NCBI GenBank assembly: GCA_018821925.1
Contig: JAHJLF010000072.1
Span: 34,470-98,469 of the forward strand
Direction of reading: 5' to 3'
DNA length: 64,000 nt
DNA from: Candidatus Edwardsbacteria bacterium
Lineage (GTDB): Bacteria; Edwardsbacteria; AC1; EtOH8
The position numbers were made by a program, and so were the translations under genes. The notes under the pieces are model-generated. The model was not told the DNA's origin and searched no databases. It saw nothing but the letters and a program-made list of their open reading frames with translations. This document shows, piece after piece, positions 8,720-17,700 of the stretch (the stretch's first letter is position 1; each line of letters starts with the position of its first letter).

Positions 8720-9415
8720 ATGGCCAAGGAACCAGCTGAGCTGATGGACAGTGTCCTCAAGATGGAGGGCGTGAAATGCAGCGCCGCCGTCTCCAAGGAG
8801 GACGGGTCCATAATAAAGGCCTCGGCCGGCGCCCCGGGAAACCTGGGCGAGGTGGTGGCTTTTATCGGTTCGGCCGCGGAGGTGATCACCGCCAACCTGG
8901 ATCTGGGCAACCTGAATTCGGTGGTGGCCGAGGGCGAGGGCCATAAGATGCTGATCATGCCGGTCGGGACGGCCTATCTGGGGGTGCAGCTGGACGGGGC
9001 CCAGGTTCCCTGGTGGGCCACCCAGATAAATCCCATAGATCTGCTCTCCGAGGACAAGATGGCCGAGATCTCCGAGGCCGAGGAACTGCTGAAACAGAAG
9101 ATCATCCTGCTGAACATGCTGCTGGAGGAATTCGGAGCCAAGGGCGAAAAATCCAACGAGTGGCAGGAGATGCTGGACAAGGAGATCAAGAACATAGATC
9201 CCCAGGGCCGGTTGGACAAGATGCTGGAGGCCGGAGCGGGGCTGGTGACCGCCCGCAGCGGGATCAAGACCGATATCTCCAAGAAGGAGGTGGGGGACGC
9301 CTTTGAGAAAATGGTCAACCTGACCTGCAAAAAGGCCATCGCCTCCATCGGTTTCGTGGAGGTCAAACAGAAGTTCCAGGCCGTGATCTCCCGGCTGGCA
9401 GCGGAAAAGAGGTAG
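8720..9415 (+). CDS. Roadblock/LC7-like protein with shared C-terminal domain
   Basis: A 231-residue protein. Residues 1-100 have the Roadblock/LC7 layout (a helix, SKEDGSIIKASAG, a helix, then GHKMLIMPVGTAYLGVQLD), the fold of MglB and other small-GTPase regulators. Residues 130-231 form a helical domain homologous to the end of the preceding protein: MLLEEFGAKG, TDISKKEVG and VKQKFQAVISRLA align with it in order. Duplication of this tail suggests a common partner or oligomerisation platform. No Ras-like GTPase gene is in the window, so any GTPase partner must be elsewhere. Confidence 0.75.
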   Translation: MAKEPAELMDSVLKMEGVKCSAAVSKEDGSIIKASAGAPGNLGEVVAFIGSAAEVITANLDLGNLNSVVAEGEGHKMLIMPVGTAYLGVQLDGAQVPWWATQINPIDLLSEDKMAEISEAEELLKQKIILLNMLLEEFGAKGEKSNEWQEMLDKEIKNIDPQGRLDKMLEAGAGLVTARSGIKTDISKKEVGDAFEKMVNLTCKKAIASIGFVEVKQKFQAVISRLAAEKR

Positions 9416-9420
9416 CGGCT

Positions 9421-10140
9421 ATGGAAGAATTACTGATACGATTATCCAGCCTGCCCGGCGTGACCGGGAGCTTTTTCGTGGGCGACGACAGCAGCTTCAT
9501 CTCCCAGTCGCTCTCCAAGTCGTTCGTCCAGGAGAACGCCAAGCGAGCGGTGATGGTGCTGGCCCAGACCTTTGAAGCCCTCTCCCAGGTGGCCCAGTTC
9601 AAGATCAACCGGATGCTGGTCAACACCGGGGGCAGCCGGCTGTTCATCCGGCGCAGCGACAAGGGATTTTTGAATCTGCTGACCGATATCACCGCCGATG
9701 TCAGCGTGATAGATTCGGCCCTGGACGGGGCTTTAAAAGAAATGCTGATAATGGCCCAGCAGTCGTCCCAGGCTCCGGCCCCGGCCCCGCCGGCCGTGCC
9801 CCAAACGGTGGTGGCTGCCACTCCGGCCAAAACCGCTCCGACCCCGCAGGTTGCACCTGCCCCGGCGGCCGCACCGTCCCAGATTCCGGCCCCCAAGCCG
9901 CCCACCACGGTGGACGCCGCCATCCTGGAGAAGATACTGGCCCAGGCCGAGGAGGCCCTGGGCGAGCTGGGCGCCACCATCTACGAGAATCAGCTTTCCG
10001 ACCACAAGCTGAATACCTCCAAGCTGACCAGGGACTCGGTGATGAAGTTCTGCTACGCCCTGCAGAAGGACGCCTCCATGATCATCGGGCCTTCGGCCGC
10101 CAAGCAGATGGCCGATAAAATGATGATGCTGCTCAAATAA
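9421..10140 (+). CDS. Roadblock-like protein with Pro/Ala linker and helical tail
   Basis: This 239-residue protein starts five bases after the previous gene. Residues 1-110 have a degenerate Roadblock-like pattern (LSSLPGVTGSFFVGDDSSFI, then INRMLVNTGGSRLFIRR). Residues about 118-162 are a low-complexity proline/alanine linker. The last 75 residues (EEALGELGATIYENQ to the end) are a helical domain that may be distantly related to the tail shared by the two upstream proteins. The three genes form one operon, probably a signalling complex. The domain call is weaker than for the preceding gene. Confidence 0.6.
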   Translation: MEELLIRLSSLPGVTGSFFVGDDSSFISQSLSKSFVQENAKRAVMVLAQTFEALSQVAQFKINRMLVNTGGSRLFIRRSDKGFLNLLTDITADVSVIDSALDGALKEMLIMAQQSSQAPAPAPPAVPQTVVAATPAKTAPTPQVAPAPAAAPSQIPAPKPPTTVDAAILEKILAQAEEALGELGATIYENQLSDHKLNTSKLTRDSVMKFCYALQKDASMIIGPSAAKQMADKMMMLLK

Positions 10141-10141
10141 A

Positions 10142-10197
10142 AGCAGAAAGCAGAAATCAGAGATCAGAAAGCAAAAGGCAGAGGGCAAAAGGCAAAA
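10142..10197. repeat. Eight tandem heptamers abutting a start codon
   Basis: Eight consecutive 7-mers fill the gap exactly up to the ATG at 10198: AGCAGAA, AGCAGAA, ATCAGAG, ATCAGAA, AGCAAAA, GGCAGAG, GGCAAAA, GGCAAAA. The phase is perfect and the purine bias strong. Short heptameric tandem repeats (STRR) are known from cyanobacteria; a relationship is not implied. Confidence 0.85.
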
Positions 10198-10553
10198 ATG
10201 GTAGATTTGAAAATACGGACCAAAGACTTTGCGTTACAGATAATCCGGCTAACAGCAAACTGCCTAAAAATAATGTTGCCCAGATACTCGGAAAACAAAT
10301 GTTGAGGTCAGGCACCTCGGTCGGTGCAAACTTTCGCGAAGCCACCAGGTCGCGATCCAAAGAGGAATTTATTTCTAAGGCTAATATTTCGCTCCAAGAA
10401 CTTGAAGAAACGGGGTATTGGCTGGAACTGATTTCAGAAAGCTGCCGGTGTGAACTTGACGAAATCGATGCCGCCGTAAAAGAGAACAACGAACTTACTG
10501 CGATATTCGTGACGATAATAAAAAACACAAAGAGGCTTTTCGCTAAAAAATAA
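10198..10553 (+). pseudogene. Four-helix-bundle protein (23S IVS family), frameshifted
   Basis: The part from 10299 gives 84 residues beginning MLRSGTSVGANFREA, the hallmark of the four-helix-bundle family first found in 23S rRNA intervening sequences (TIGR02436-like). The missing N-terminus lies upstream in another frame: from the ATG at 10198 it reads KIRTKDFALQIIRLTAN, then breaks, and in the 10299 frame it resumes LPKNNVAQILGKQM at 10260. One missing base at 10260/10261 explains the break; restored, the protein has about 118 residues, the usual length. Members act in unknown ways and are often free-standing. The heptamer tract leaves no clear ribosome site. Confidence 0.8.
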
Positions 10554-10680
10554 ACCAGAATCATTGCTTTTTGAATTATGCTTTCATGTTTATTAAAGGG
10601 AGGTTGCCAGGTTCGAAGGCTGATGAACAATCAGCGAAATCCCGTTAAAAAATCACCGTAATCAACATTTGGAGGTGAAC

Positions 10681-11061
10681 ATGTTCAAACTGCTCCTCTA
10701 TGATAACGAGTTCCTGTGGTACGTCACCGTTACCAACCTGGTGACCATCGCCGGCAGCATATTATTGTGGATAACCTGCGTGCTGTTCGGGCTGATCGCC
10801 CGGAAGTACGAGCTGGTGCTGCGCAAGAAGACCGACTGGCAGTACATGATCTTCGCTCCCTCCGGGATCCTGGTCTACGCCGTCATCCAGATCATCGCCT
10901 TTGCCAGCCAGGTAAAACTTAACGTCATGCAGTCCTGGATCGCCTACACCTTTTTCCTGCTGTCCGGACTGCTGTCCCTGCTGGGGGCCATGAAGTTCAA
11001 GAAGGTGGTAAGCCCGGTCAAAAAGGTTGCCCCGGCCCCGGCTGCCAAACCGACGGTTTAA
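10681..11061 (+). CDS. Small membrane protein of unknown function
   Basis: About 126 residues with three membrane helices (roughly 15-40, 56-78, 85-104) and a lysine/proline/alanine tail (KKVAPAPAAKPTV). TTTGGAGGTGAAC immediately before the ATG at 10681 is a strong ribosome site and fixes the start there; a TTG four codons earlier lies in that site. Its function is not recognisable. It stands alone between the four-helix-bundle gene and a repeat-rich spacer. Confidence 0.7.
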   Translation: MFKLLLYDNEFLWYVTVTNLVTIAGSILLWITCVLFGLIARKYELVLRKKTDWQYMIFAPSGILVYAVIQIIAFASQVKLNVMQSWIAYTFFLLSGLLSLLGAMKFKKVVSPVKKVAPAPAAKPTV

Positions 11062-11102
11062 ATTCCTGTAATCTGAACCCGGCTGCTTGCACGATAATCC
11101 GT

Positions 11103-11275
11103 GTCATCCTGAGTATAGCTTCTTGCCTATCAAATCGAAGGATCAATACCAAATCATCCCTCAGCCAGTCAGGCGAGAATGCATTCTCCTTCCAAAGCCA
11201 AGCACCGCGCCAAATTCAGGACAGGCTTTCGAAAGCAACAAATTTTACCAATCTCAGGACAAGCCTCGGGATGAC
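11103..11275. repeat. Dispersed repeat with GTCATCCTGAG / CTCGGGATGAC ends
   Basis: The spacer between two small membrane genes begins with GTCATCCTGAG and ends with CTCAGGACAAGCCTCGGGATGAC, forming imperfect inverted termini. An open frame across it (11087-11296) looks like translated repeat, not a gene. It may be a mobile or REP-type remnant. Confidence 0.5.
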
Positions 11276-11338
11276 AGAACACGGACAACCAGATAAAAAA
11301 TTCCTACGATAAACCAGATTTTTTAGGAGATAATCAAT

Positions 11339-11677
11339 ATGGAAATATCCATACCGGCCGAACTGCTGTTCGCTGTTGGAGTGGCGCTTTTCTGTATGTC
11401 GCTGTTCTTATATGCCAGGATACTAAAGAGGCTTCTGGCGGTGATCCGAAGGGAATCCGGCATCTGGGTATTGCCCATGGTGGGCGCCGGATTTTTGGCT
11501 TTGGGGGCCGTTTTCCACTTCATCCCCCTGGCCATATATCCGCAATTAGACCCCTCCCGCACCGACCAGCTGATGCAGATCTGCCAGAACCGATCGGCCG
11601 AGGCGGCGGGCATATTTTTGGCGGGCCTAATATCCATTCTGGCCGGCTGGATGTACACCCGATGGACCAGCCGGTAG
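11339..11677 (+). CDS. Small membrane protein of unknown function
   Basis: A 112-residue protein with three hydrophobic helices (about 8-28, 44-64, 90-107) and positively charged loops such as RILKRLLAVIRRE. TTTTAGGAGATAATCAAT precedes the ATG, supporting the start. Two cysteines lie at about residues 19 and 81. No family is recognised. It is followed by a 500-base non-coding region. Confidence 0.65.
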   Translation: MEISIPAELLFAVGVALFCMSLFLYARILKRLLAVIRRESGIWVLPMVGAGFLALGAVFHFIPLAIYPQLDPSRTDQLMQICQNRSAEAAGIFLAGLISILAGWMYTRWTSR

Positions 11678-12176
11678 CAGTGGGTGGCGGTTTTGTTATT
11701 TCAACAGCAACGATTGAAAAAAAGATAAAAATTTTATTTAAAAAGGCTTGACTTTTTTAATAAAAAGTGGTAATTTTTCAAATGAGGTCAGTTCCAAGAG
11801 ATAAATTTTGGAACAGGTTTTCTGTTATGGCCTTTTTAGTTTAGATACTCAACTTTAGCAAATGTTAATTTTAGGGTGAAGACTGTCCCTTTGTGTCATT
11901 CCCGCGCCGCGCCCCGACATAGAGTCGAGGCTCCGATTTCATCGGGGCCGTGGGCAGGCGGGAATCCATAAAAAACTTGGATTCCTGCTCCCCGCCTTCG
12001 CGAGGACAAGTTTCGCAGGAATGACGGGAAGAATTGTTTATCATACGCAAAGTTTATTAAATAATTGAATTTTCGAAAGGAGGTGAGGGAGTCCCAGAGA
12101 GTTTTATTTTAATGCCGGCAAAAATGCCGAACCCTAATCAAAGGTAACTAAAATCAAAAAACTCAAGGAGAAAAAC
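11678..12176. other. Long non-coding leader region
   Basis: About 500 bases without a gene. It holds a possible promoter (TTGACT at 11748, 17 bases before TAATTT at 11771), an inverted repeat at 11895-12025, GAAAGGAGGTGA at 12075-12086 (a perfect complement to the usual 16S rRNA 3' tail, but 90 bases before the start codon), and the working ribosome site CAAGGAG before the ATG at 12177. The mRNA probably has a long structured leader. Confidence 0.5.
11895..12025. repeat. GTCATTCCCGC-type inverted repeat, copy 1
   Basis: TGTCATTCCCGCGCC at 11894 is mirrored by TTTCGCAGGAATGAC ending at 12025, with a nested GCGGGAATCCA / TGGATTCCTGC hairpin. Related copies lie at 22306-22393 and 32009-32066, all between genes. 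It has the size and structure of a REP- or MITE-like element. Confidence 0.75.
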
Positions 12177-14282
12177 ATGAAAAAAGGTTTATTGTTATTT
12201 GTAGCCGTTTTTGCCTGCTTTGCTTTGACAGCCTATGCTGCTCCCACCCATCAGGGAATTCCCATTGAGGGCGGCACTACGACAGCGGTCAAGGCAGCTC
12301 CCGGCAAGGCCCCGGTAGGCGCCGTTGCCATCGGTCCCATGGGCTATGCCGATTCCTGGAGGACCATCGCGGCCGCCCAGGGCAAGAGCATCATCTCCAA
12401 CGCCGCCGGCACCGACATCCAGGTGCTCTATGGCACATACAGCGGCTCGGCCGGAAACCCCTCCAACCTGACCTGGGGCTATTCCGACAACAGCGGGGCC
12501 ACCTGGAACAACCAGACCATAGTCTCCAACCGCAACTCCCGGACCTACTCCGGGCTGGCGGTGGACGCCAATTTCACCCCCTACATCGTCTGGCAGGATC
12601 GGATCGTCTCCGCTGGCTGGCCCATCTGCCTGACCTTTGACGAGGGCGGATACACGGCCGGGCTGTGGAGCACCGCCGTCAACCTGACCGACTCCGGCTT
12701 CATGTACCTGCCTGGCATGGCCATTCAGGACGACGGGGCCGGCAATTTCAACCTGTTCGTTGACGCTTTTCCGCACAGCGCCTTCGGCGGCAATGCCACC
12801 CTGCACATGGCCCACAACAAGGCGGCCGACCTGAGCGCCTGGACCGCCCCCTGGGATTTAAGCGGCTCATGGGGCTGGAAGCCCTGGATGGTTGCTCCCT
12901 GGTGGGACGACCAGGATGCGGCCGACTTCACCATATCCCCCAGCGGCGATACAATAGTGGCCTTCTGGGAGCAGTGCGAAGACACCATAGTGGGGAACTA
13001 CCGCCCGGTCTATTCCATCTCCACCGATAACGGCGGCACCTGGAGCGCCCCGGCCTTCTTCAATATGGCCGGCACCGACGCCAACGGGCATCCCTATCAG
13101 TACACCACCGGCGGCTGGTGGTACCGTTTCGACGGCGCCTGGATTGGCGACAAACCATACTTCCTGTACTGCCATAACGCCGGGGTGTGGAATGGGAACG
13201 CCCTGTTCATCTATTTCCCGACCGTGGCCGGCGACTACAGCGCCTGGACCGGGGTGCGCATCTCCGAGATCCCGGGCAACCTGGCCGGGCTGAACGACGG
13301 CGACCTGGTGGGTTCCTATGCCGATTACAGCACCCTGTCCTATGACGCGGCCGGCAATATCTTTGCCACCTACGTGGGCATGTCCCAGGGGTCCAACGCC
13401 TTCGCGGACATCATCGGGGTGGCCTCCACCGACGGCGGCAACACCTGGCTGCAGCATGTCTACCTGACCAACGACGGCGCCACCTATGACTACAGCTTCG
13501 TGGAAGCGGCCGAGTATGCCGGCGGCGGCAATATGCATATCCTGGCCCCGCCTGCTATCATGGACAGCTTGTATTACCTGACTGTTCCCACCGCCACCCT
13601 GCTGGCAGCCCCTGCCAGGCCGCGGGAGATCGACCTTCCCAACCTGCTGTGCGGCTCTGCCGAAGGCGGCGTGGGCGGCCCGATCGATGCGGTGATGGAT
13701 ACCGTCAACAACGACACCATGTATTACTTCTGGTCTCCGATGATAGGCCTGAACGGCCAATATGAGGTGACCATCTCCAAGACCGCCGACTGGTCGGCCG
13801 ACAACTACGACCTGGCCTCCCTGCTGGACGTCAACTACATCCTGGGCGTGGTCGGCATGCCAGAGGCCGGCGTGGTATGGTATTACAAGGTTCGTTCACA
13901 CTTCGGCGGGGAGACCTCCCCCTGGAGCGCGGTGTATGACTTCTTCTACAACGGCACCGCCACCAACGTGGTTGACTGGCAGACCCCGTCGGGCATCACC
14001 GGCAAGCCGGTCACTGTCACTCAGCCCTTCGTGCTGAACCAGAACCGGCCCAACCCGGTTAACAACGACACCAAGATATCCTTCAACCTGCCCAAGGCTG
14101 GCGAGTACACCCTTAAGGTTTACAACGTGGCCGGACAGGTGGTCAACAACATCAGCGGACGCGGCCAGGCTGGCAACAACACCGTCAGCTGGAGCAGCCG
14201 GAATGTTTCCAACGGCGTCTACTTCTATCAATTGAACGCCGCCGGCAGCACCGCCACCAAGAAGATGATCGTAGTCAAGTAA
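12177..14282 (+). CDS. Secreted sialidase-like (Asp-box) protein with type IX sorting domain
   Basis: A 701-residue exported protein. A signal peptide (cleaved after about residue 21, TAYA) precedes a beta-propeller-like body carrying at least three Asp-box motifs: YSDNSGATW (about 102-110), STDNGGTW (about 281-288) and STDGGNTW (about 417-424). The last 85 residues (from FVLNQNRPNPVNNDTKISF) match the Por/T9SS type A sorting domain, ending in KKMIVVK, so the protein is probably displayed on or released from the cell surface. Asp boxes are structural, and catalytic residues of sialidases cannot be confirmed. AAGGAG precedes the start; a strong terminator follows. Confidence 0.85.
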   Translation: MKKGLLLFVAVFACFALTAYAAPTHQGIPIEGGTTTAVKAAPGKAPVGAVAIGPMGYADSWRTIAAAQGKSIISNAAGTDIQVLYGTYSGSAGNPSNLTWGYSDNSGATWNNQTIVSNRNSRTYSGLAVDANFTPYIVWQDRIVSAGWPICLTFDEGGYTAGLWSTAVNLTDSGFMYLPGMAIQDDGAGNFNLFVDAFPHSAFGGNATLHMAHNKAADLSAWTAPWDLSGSWGWKPWMVAPWWDDQDAADFTISPSGDTIVAFWEQCEDTIVGNYRPVYSISTDNGGTWSAPAFFNMAGTDANGHPYQYTTGGWWYRFDGAWIGDKPYFLYCHNAGVWNGNALFIYFPTVAGDYSAWTGVRISEIPGNLAGLNDGDLVGSYADYSTLSYDAAGNIFATYVGMSQGSNAFADIIGVASTDGGNTWLQHVYLTNDGATYDYSFVEAAEYAGGGNMHILAPPAIMDSLYYLTVPTATLLAAPARPREIDLPNLLCGSAEGGVGGPIDAVMDTVNNDTMYYFWSPMIGLNGQYEVTISKTADWSADNYDLASLLDVNYILGVVGMPEAGVVWYYKVRSHFGGETSPWSAVYDFFYNGTATNVVDWQTPSGITGKPVTVTQPFVLNQNRPNPVNNDTKISFNLPKAGEYTLKVYNVAGQVVNNISGRGQAGNNTVSWSSRNVSNGVYFYQLNAAGSTATKKMIVVK

Positions 14283-14293
14283 AACCCATGTTT

Positions 14294-14325
14294 AAGTTGG
14301 CGGGGCTTTTGCCCCGCCAACTTTT
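14294..14325 (+). terminator. Rho-independent terminator
   Basis: AAGTTGGCGGGGC (14294-14306), loop TTTT, and GCCCCGCCAACTT (14311-14323) form a perfect 13-bp stem that ends in a T run. It closes the sialidase-like gene. Confidence 0.92.
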
Positions 14326-14776
14326 AGGCAAAATGTTTGCCTAAAATTAAGCTACCTGCCGCGTAAATTAGCATAGTGCGTCATAAGTTCCACTACTTTG
14401 ATTGTTGATTTAAACCCCGTCGCTCGAGGCGGGGAGATTCCTTGTCATTCGCTCCAACGGCGCATTTCGTTTCATACTATCACTTACCGATGAGCTCAAC
14501 CGGGCTTGACCCGGAATCCAGGTATTTCCGGCCGGTAATGGCCGGATCCGAAGATGCCAACCGACGCTTTAGGGCCGAAAAGCCTTAAAACGATAAGCCA
14601 TAAATAGAACCCAATCCTGCTTTAAATAAAACAAAATATAAAATAAAAAAATAAATGAGGAGGTGAAAGTTCGGAAAATATCCTTGTTAAACGGGAATAG
14701 GTTAAGCAGTCATTTATACCCCAAGGATTAAGCAAGAATAAAGCAACAACCATTTTCTGGAGGTAAATTAGAAGTT
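14326..14776. other. Non-coding region with degraded repeat and leader
   Basis: About 450 bases without a gene. GTCATTCGCTCC near 14454 and CTTGACCCGGAATCCAGG near 14505-14522 look like a degraded relative of the GTCATTCCCGC repeats. AGGAGGTGA at 14658-14666 again lies about 110 bases before the start codon at 14777, echoing the leader at 12075. The working ribosome site (TCTGGAGG) is at about 14757-14764. Confidence 0.5.
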
Positions 14777-17700
14777 ATGAAAACTCTAAAGATCTTAGTT
14801 GCAGTCACGGTCTGCATGGTAATGGCAGGAGGTTTGTTGTTTGCCGGCACCACCGGAAAGATCGTCGGAACTGTGACGGACTCCGAGACCAAAGAACCGA
14901 TTCCCGGCGCAGTAGTGGAGCTGCTGGGGACCACCATCGGCGCCAATACCGATATGGACGGGCGGTACTTCATAGTCAACGTTCCGGTGGGAACATTCTC
15001 CCTGAGGGCCAGGATGATGGGCTATGAGACGGTGACCATCACCAATGTCAAATCCATCATGGATTTGACAACCACCATCAACTTTAAAATTAAGCCCACC
15101 GTGATATTAAGCGAGGGCATCACCGTGACCGCCCAACGGCAGATGGTCATCCCCGATGCCACCTCCACCTCCCGGGTGGTTTCAACCAAAGAAATAATGG
15201 CCATGCCCAACGCCAGCGCCAATAACGTCATCGGCAATACCGCCGGGGTGGTCAGCTCCGGAGGCCAGATGAACGTCCGGGGCGGCCGGTCCGATGAAAT
15301 GGCGATTTTTGTGGACGGCGTTTCGGTGACCGATGCCCTGACCGGTGCCATGGGCTCCCAGATCAACACTGCGGCCATCGAGGAAGTGATGGTCATCACC
15401 GGCGGCTTCAATGCCGAATACGGCGAGGCCATGTCCGGGGTGGTCAACGTGGTCACCAAGGAGGGCGGAGATAAGCTAAGCGTATACGGCCGGTTCACCA
15501 CCGACATGCACATGCTCTCCGATAGCCGCAACAACAACAAGGTGGAACTGAGCCTGGGCGGCCCGGCGCCCTACGCCAAGAACCTGGGCTACTTCCTGTC
15601 CGGCGAGGTCGGCAACACCGACGATTACCGCCCGGTCTTCATGCCCGATAAATATTACGAACACGATCCCACCAAGGATTACTTCTGGGCCGATACCATA
15701 CAGTACAGCAGGGCCGAGTGGGATCCCGCCGACAGCGTGGGGCTGATAGGCTGGAAAGGCGATTGGGCCGATTCCAGCGTTTCGGACTGGGATGCCGAGA
15801 AGGCCCGCCGGATTGCCCTGGGCTATCAACGGGGCTGGAAGGAGTACGACGAGAACTATCTGCCCCACAACGACTATAACAGCTATCGCCTGCAGGGCAA
15901 GGTGACCTATAAGATCCCGGCCTGGCAGGCCAAGATCACCCTGGGAGGCTTTGCCAACCGCGATCAGCGGGGCAGCTACACCGCCTCCTTCAAATACTGG
16001 TTGGACAGCTATTATTCATATCTGCAGAAATCCTACCAGGGCAATGCCAGCTGGCGCCATCAGGTAAGCAGGAACACCTTCTATAATATAACCGTCAACA
16101 AATTCTCCACCAGAACCCAGACCGGGGTGCGCGACACCACCGTCGAGAAGGACCGCAGCTGGTGGGAGGACTATACGTTTCTGAGCGATGCCGATGCCGA
16201 CGGCGACAGCATGTACGACGCCTACGAGGGCCAGGCCTATGCCTATGGCATTGATAACCCCTACGGGGTCTCCGGGATCTTCTATACCTTCGGGCTGGCC
16301 CGGCTATGGGAGACAACCAAGGCCGAGTATATCGGAGGCAAGATCGATGTCACCTCCCAGGTGAACAGATTCAACCAGATGGTGGGAGGCTTGGAGGTAA
16401 AACAGCACCATGTCATCCTGAAAAGCAACTCGCTTCCCTGGGATCCGGTGCCTTTTAAGGATTATTATGATTTCAAGCCCATCACCGGGGCGGCCTATAT
16501 TCAGGACAAGCTGGAGTTTCAGGGCTTCATCGTCAATGCCGGCCTACGGCTGGACCTGCTGATGCCCGAATCCCAGAAGAAGCTGAACAATTTCAACCTG
16601 ACCGACACCGCTTCCTATATAGATGCCGAGACCAAGTATAAACTAAGCCCCCGGCTGGGCATCTCCCACCCGGTGTCCGACCGGACCGTAATGCACATCA
16701 GCTACGGGCACTTCTTCCAGCAGCCCCAGCTGCAGTATCTGTACGAATCCCTAAGCGCCAATATTGCCCGGGGCAATACCGTGATGGGAGACCCCGACCT
16801 GGGGGCCCAGCGCACCATTGCCTACGAGATAGGCTTCAACCAGCAGTTAACCAATGATATGGCCGGAGATATTACCGTCTATTATAAGGACATCTTCGAC
16901 CTGCTGGGCACCCGGATGTTGCAGGACACCATTACCGGGCTGAACTATACCTCGTTCTTGAACACGGAATACGGCAATGTTCGGGGTTTTGAGGCCACCC
17001 TCAACAAGCGGGCCTCGGCCAACGGTATCTTCTCCGGCAAGCTGGCCTACTCCCTGATGCTGGCCAAGGGCACTGCCTCCGATCCCTGGGAAGGCTATCT
17101 CAACTATATTTACGGGGGCGGGACCGACCCGGCCACCGGACTGCCGGTGCCCTTCCCCAAGAGCGACGCCTTTTTGGAATACGACCAGCGCCATACCTTC
17201 TCGGTATCCACCAACTTTGACTTCGGCGAAAAATTCGGACCGGCCATCGCCGGCTTCAAACCGCTGGCCAACCTATCCATCAGCCTGCTGAACAACATCG
17301 GCAGCGGCATGCCCTATACCATCGTCAACTCCAAGGGGGTCCAGATCGGCGGGGTCAACGAGGGCCGGATGCCCTGGACCCTCAACACCGACCTGTTGCT
17401 TAGCCGCTCGCTGACGGTGGCCGGGATAAAGATGTCCATAGATTTCGAGGTTCTGAATCTTTTAAACCGCAAGAATGTCGCCAACGTCTTTGCCGTAACC
17501 GGAAACCCGCTGAACGATGGCAGCATCATCACCCTCGGCGATTTTACAACCTCTGCCATCCCCTGCAGCGTTTCATATACGGTGGACGGGGCGGGCGACC
17601 CGGTGTATGTGCCCAATCCCTATTACAGCAAGTGGCGGGATATCAACGGGGACGGGGAAGTAGACCAATACGAGAAGTACGTTTCCTACGTGGCGGCCTG

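Noticed and set aside
10600..10640. tRNA-like GGTTCGAAGGC
   Set aside because: No cloverleaf or acceptor stem forms around it.
11087..11296. Open frame of 69 codons on the + strand
   Set aside because: It is formed almost entirely by a dispersed repeat, has no ribosome site and lacks protein-like composition.
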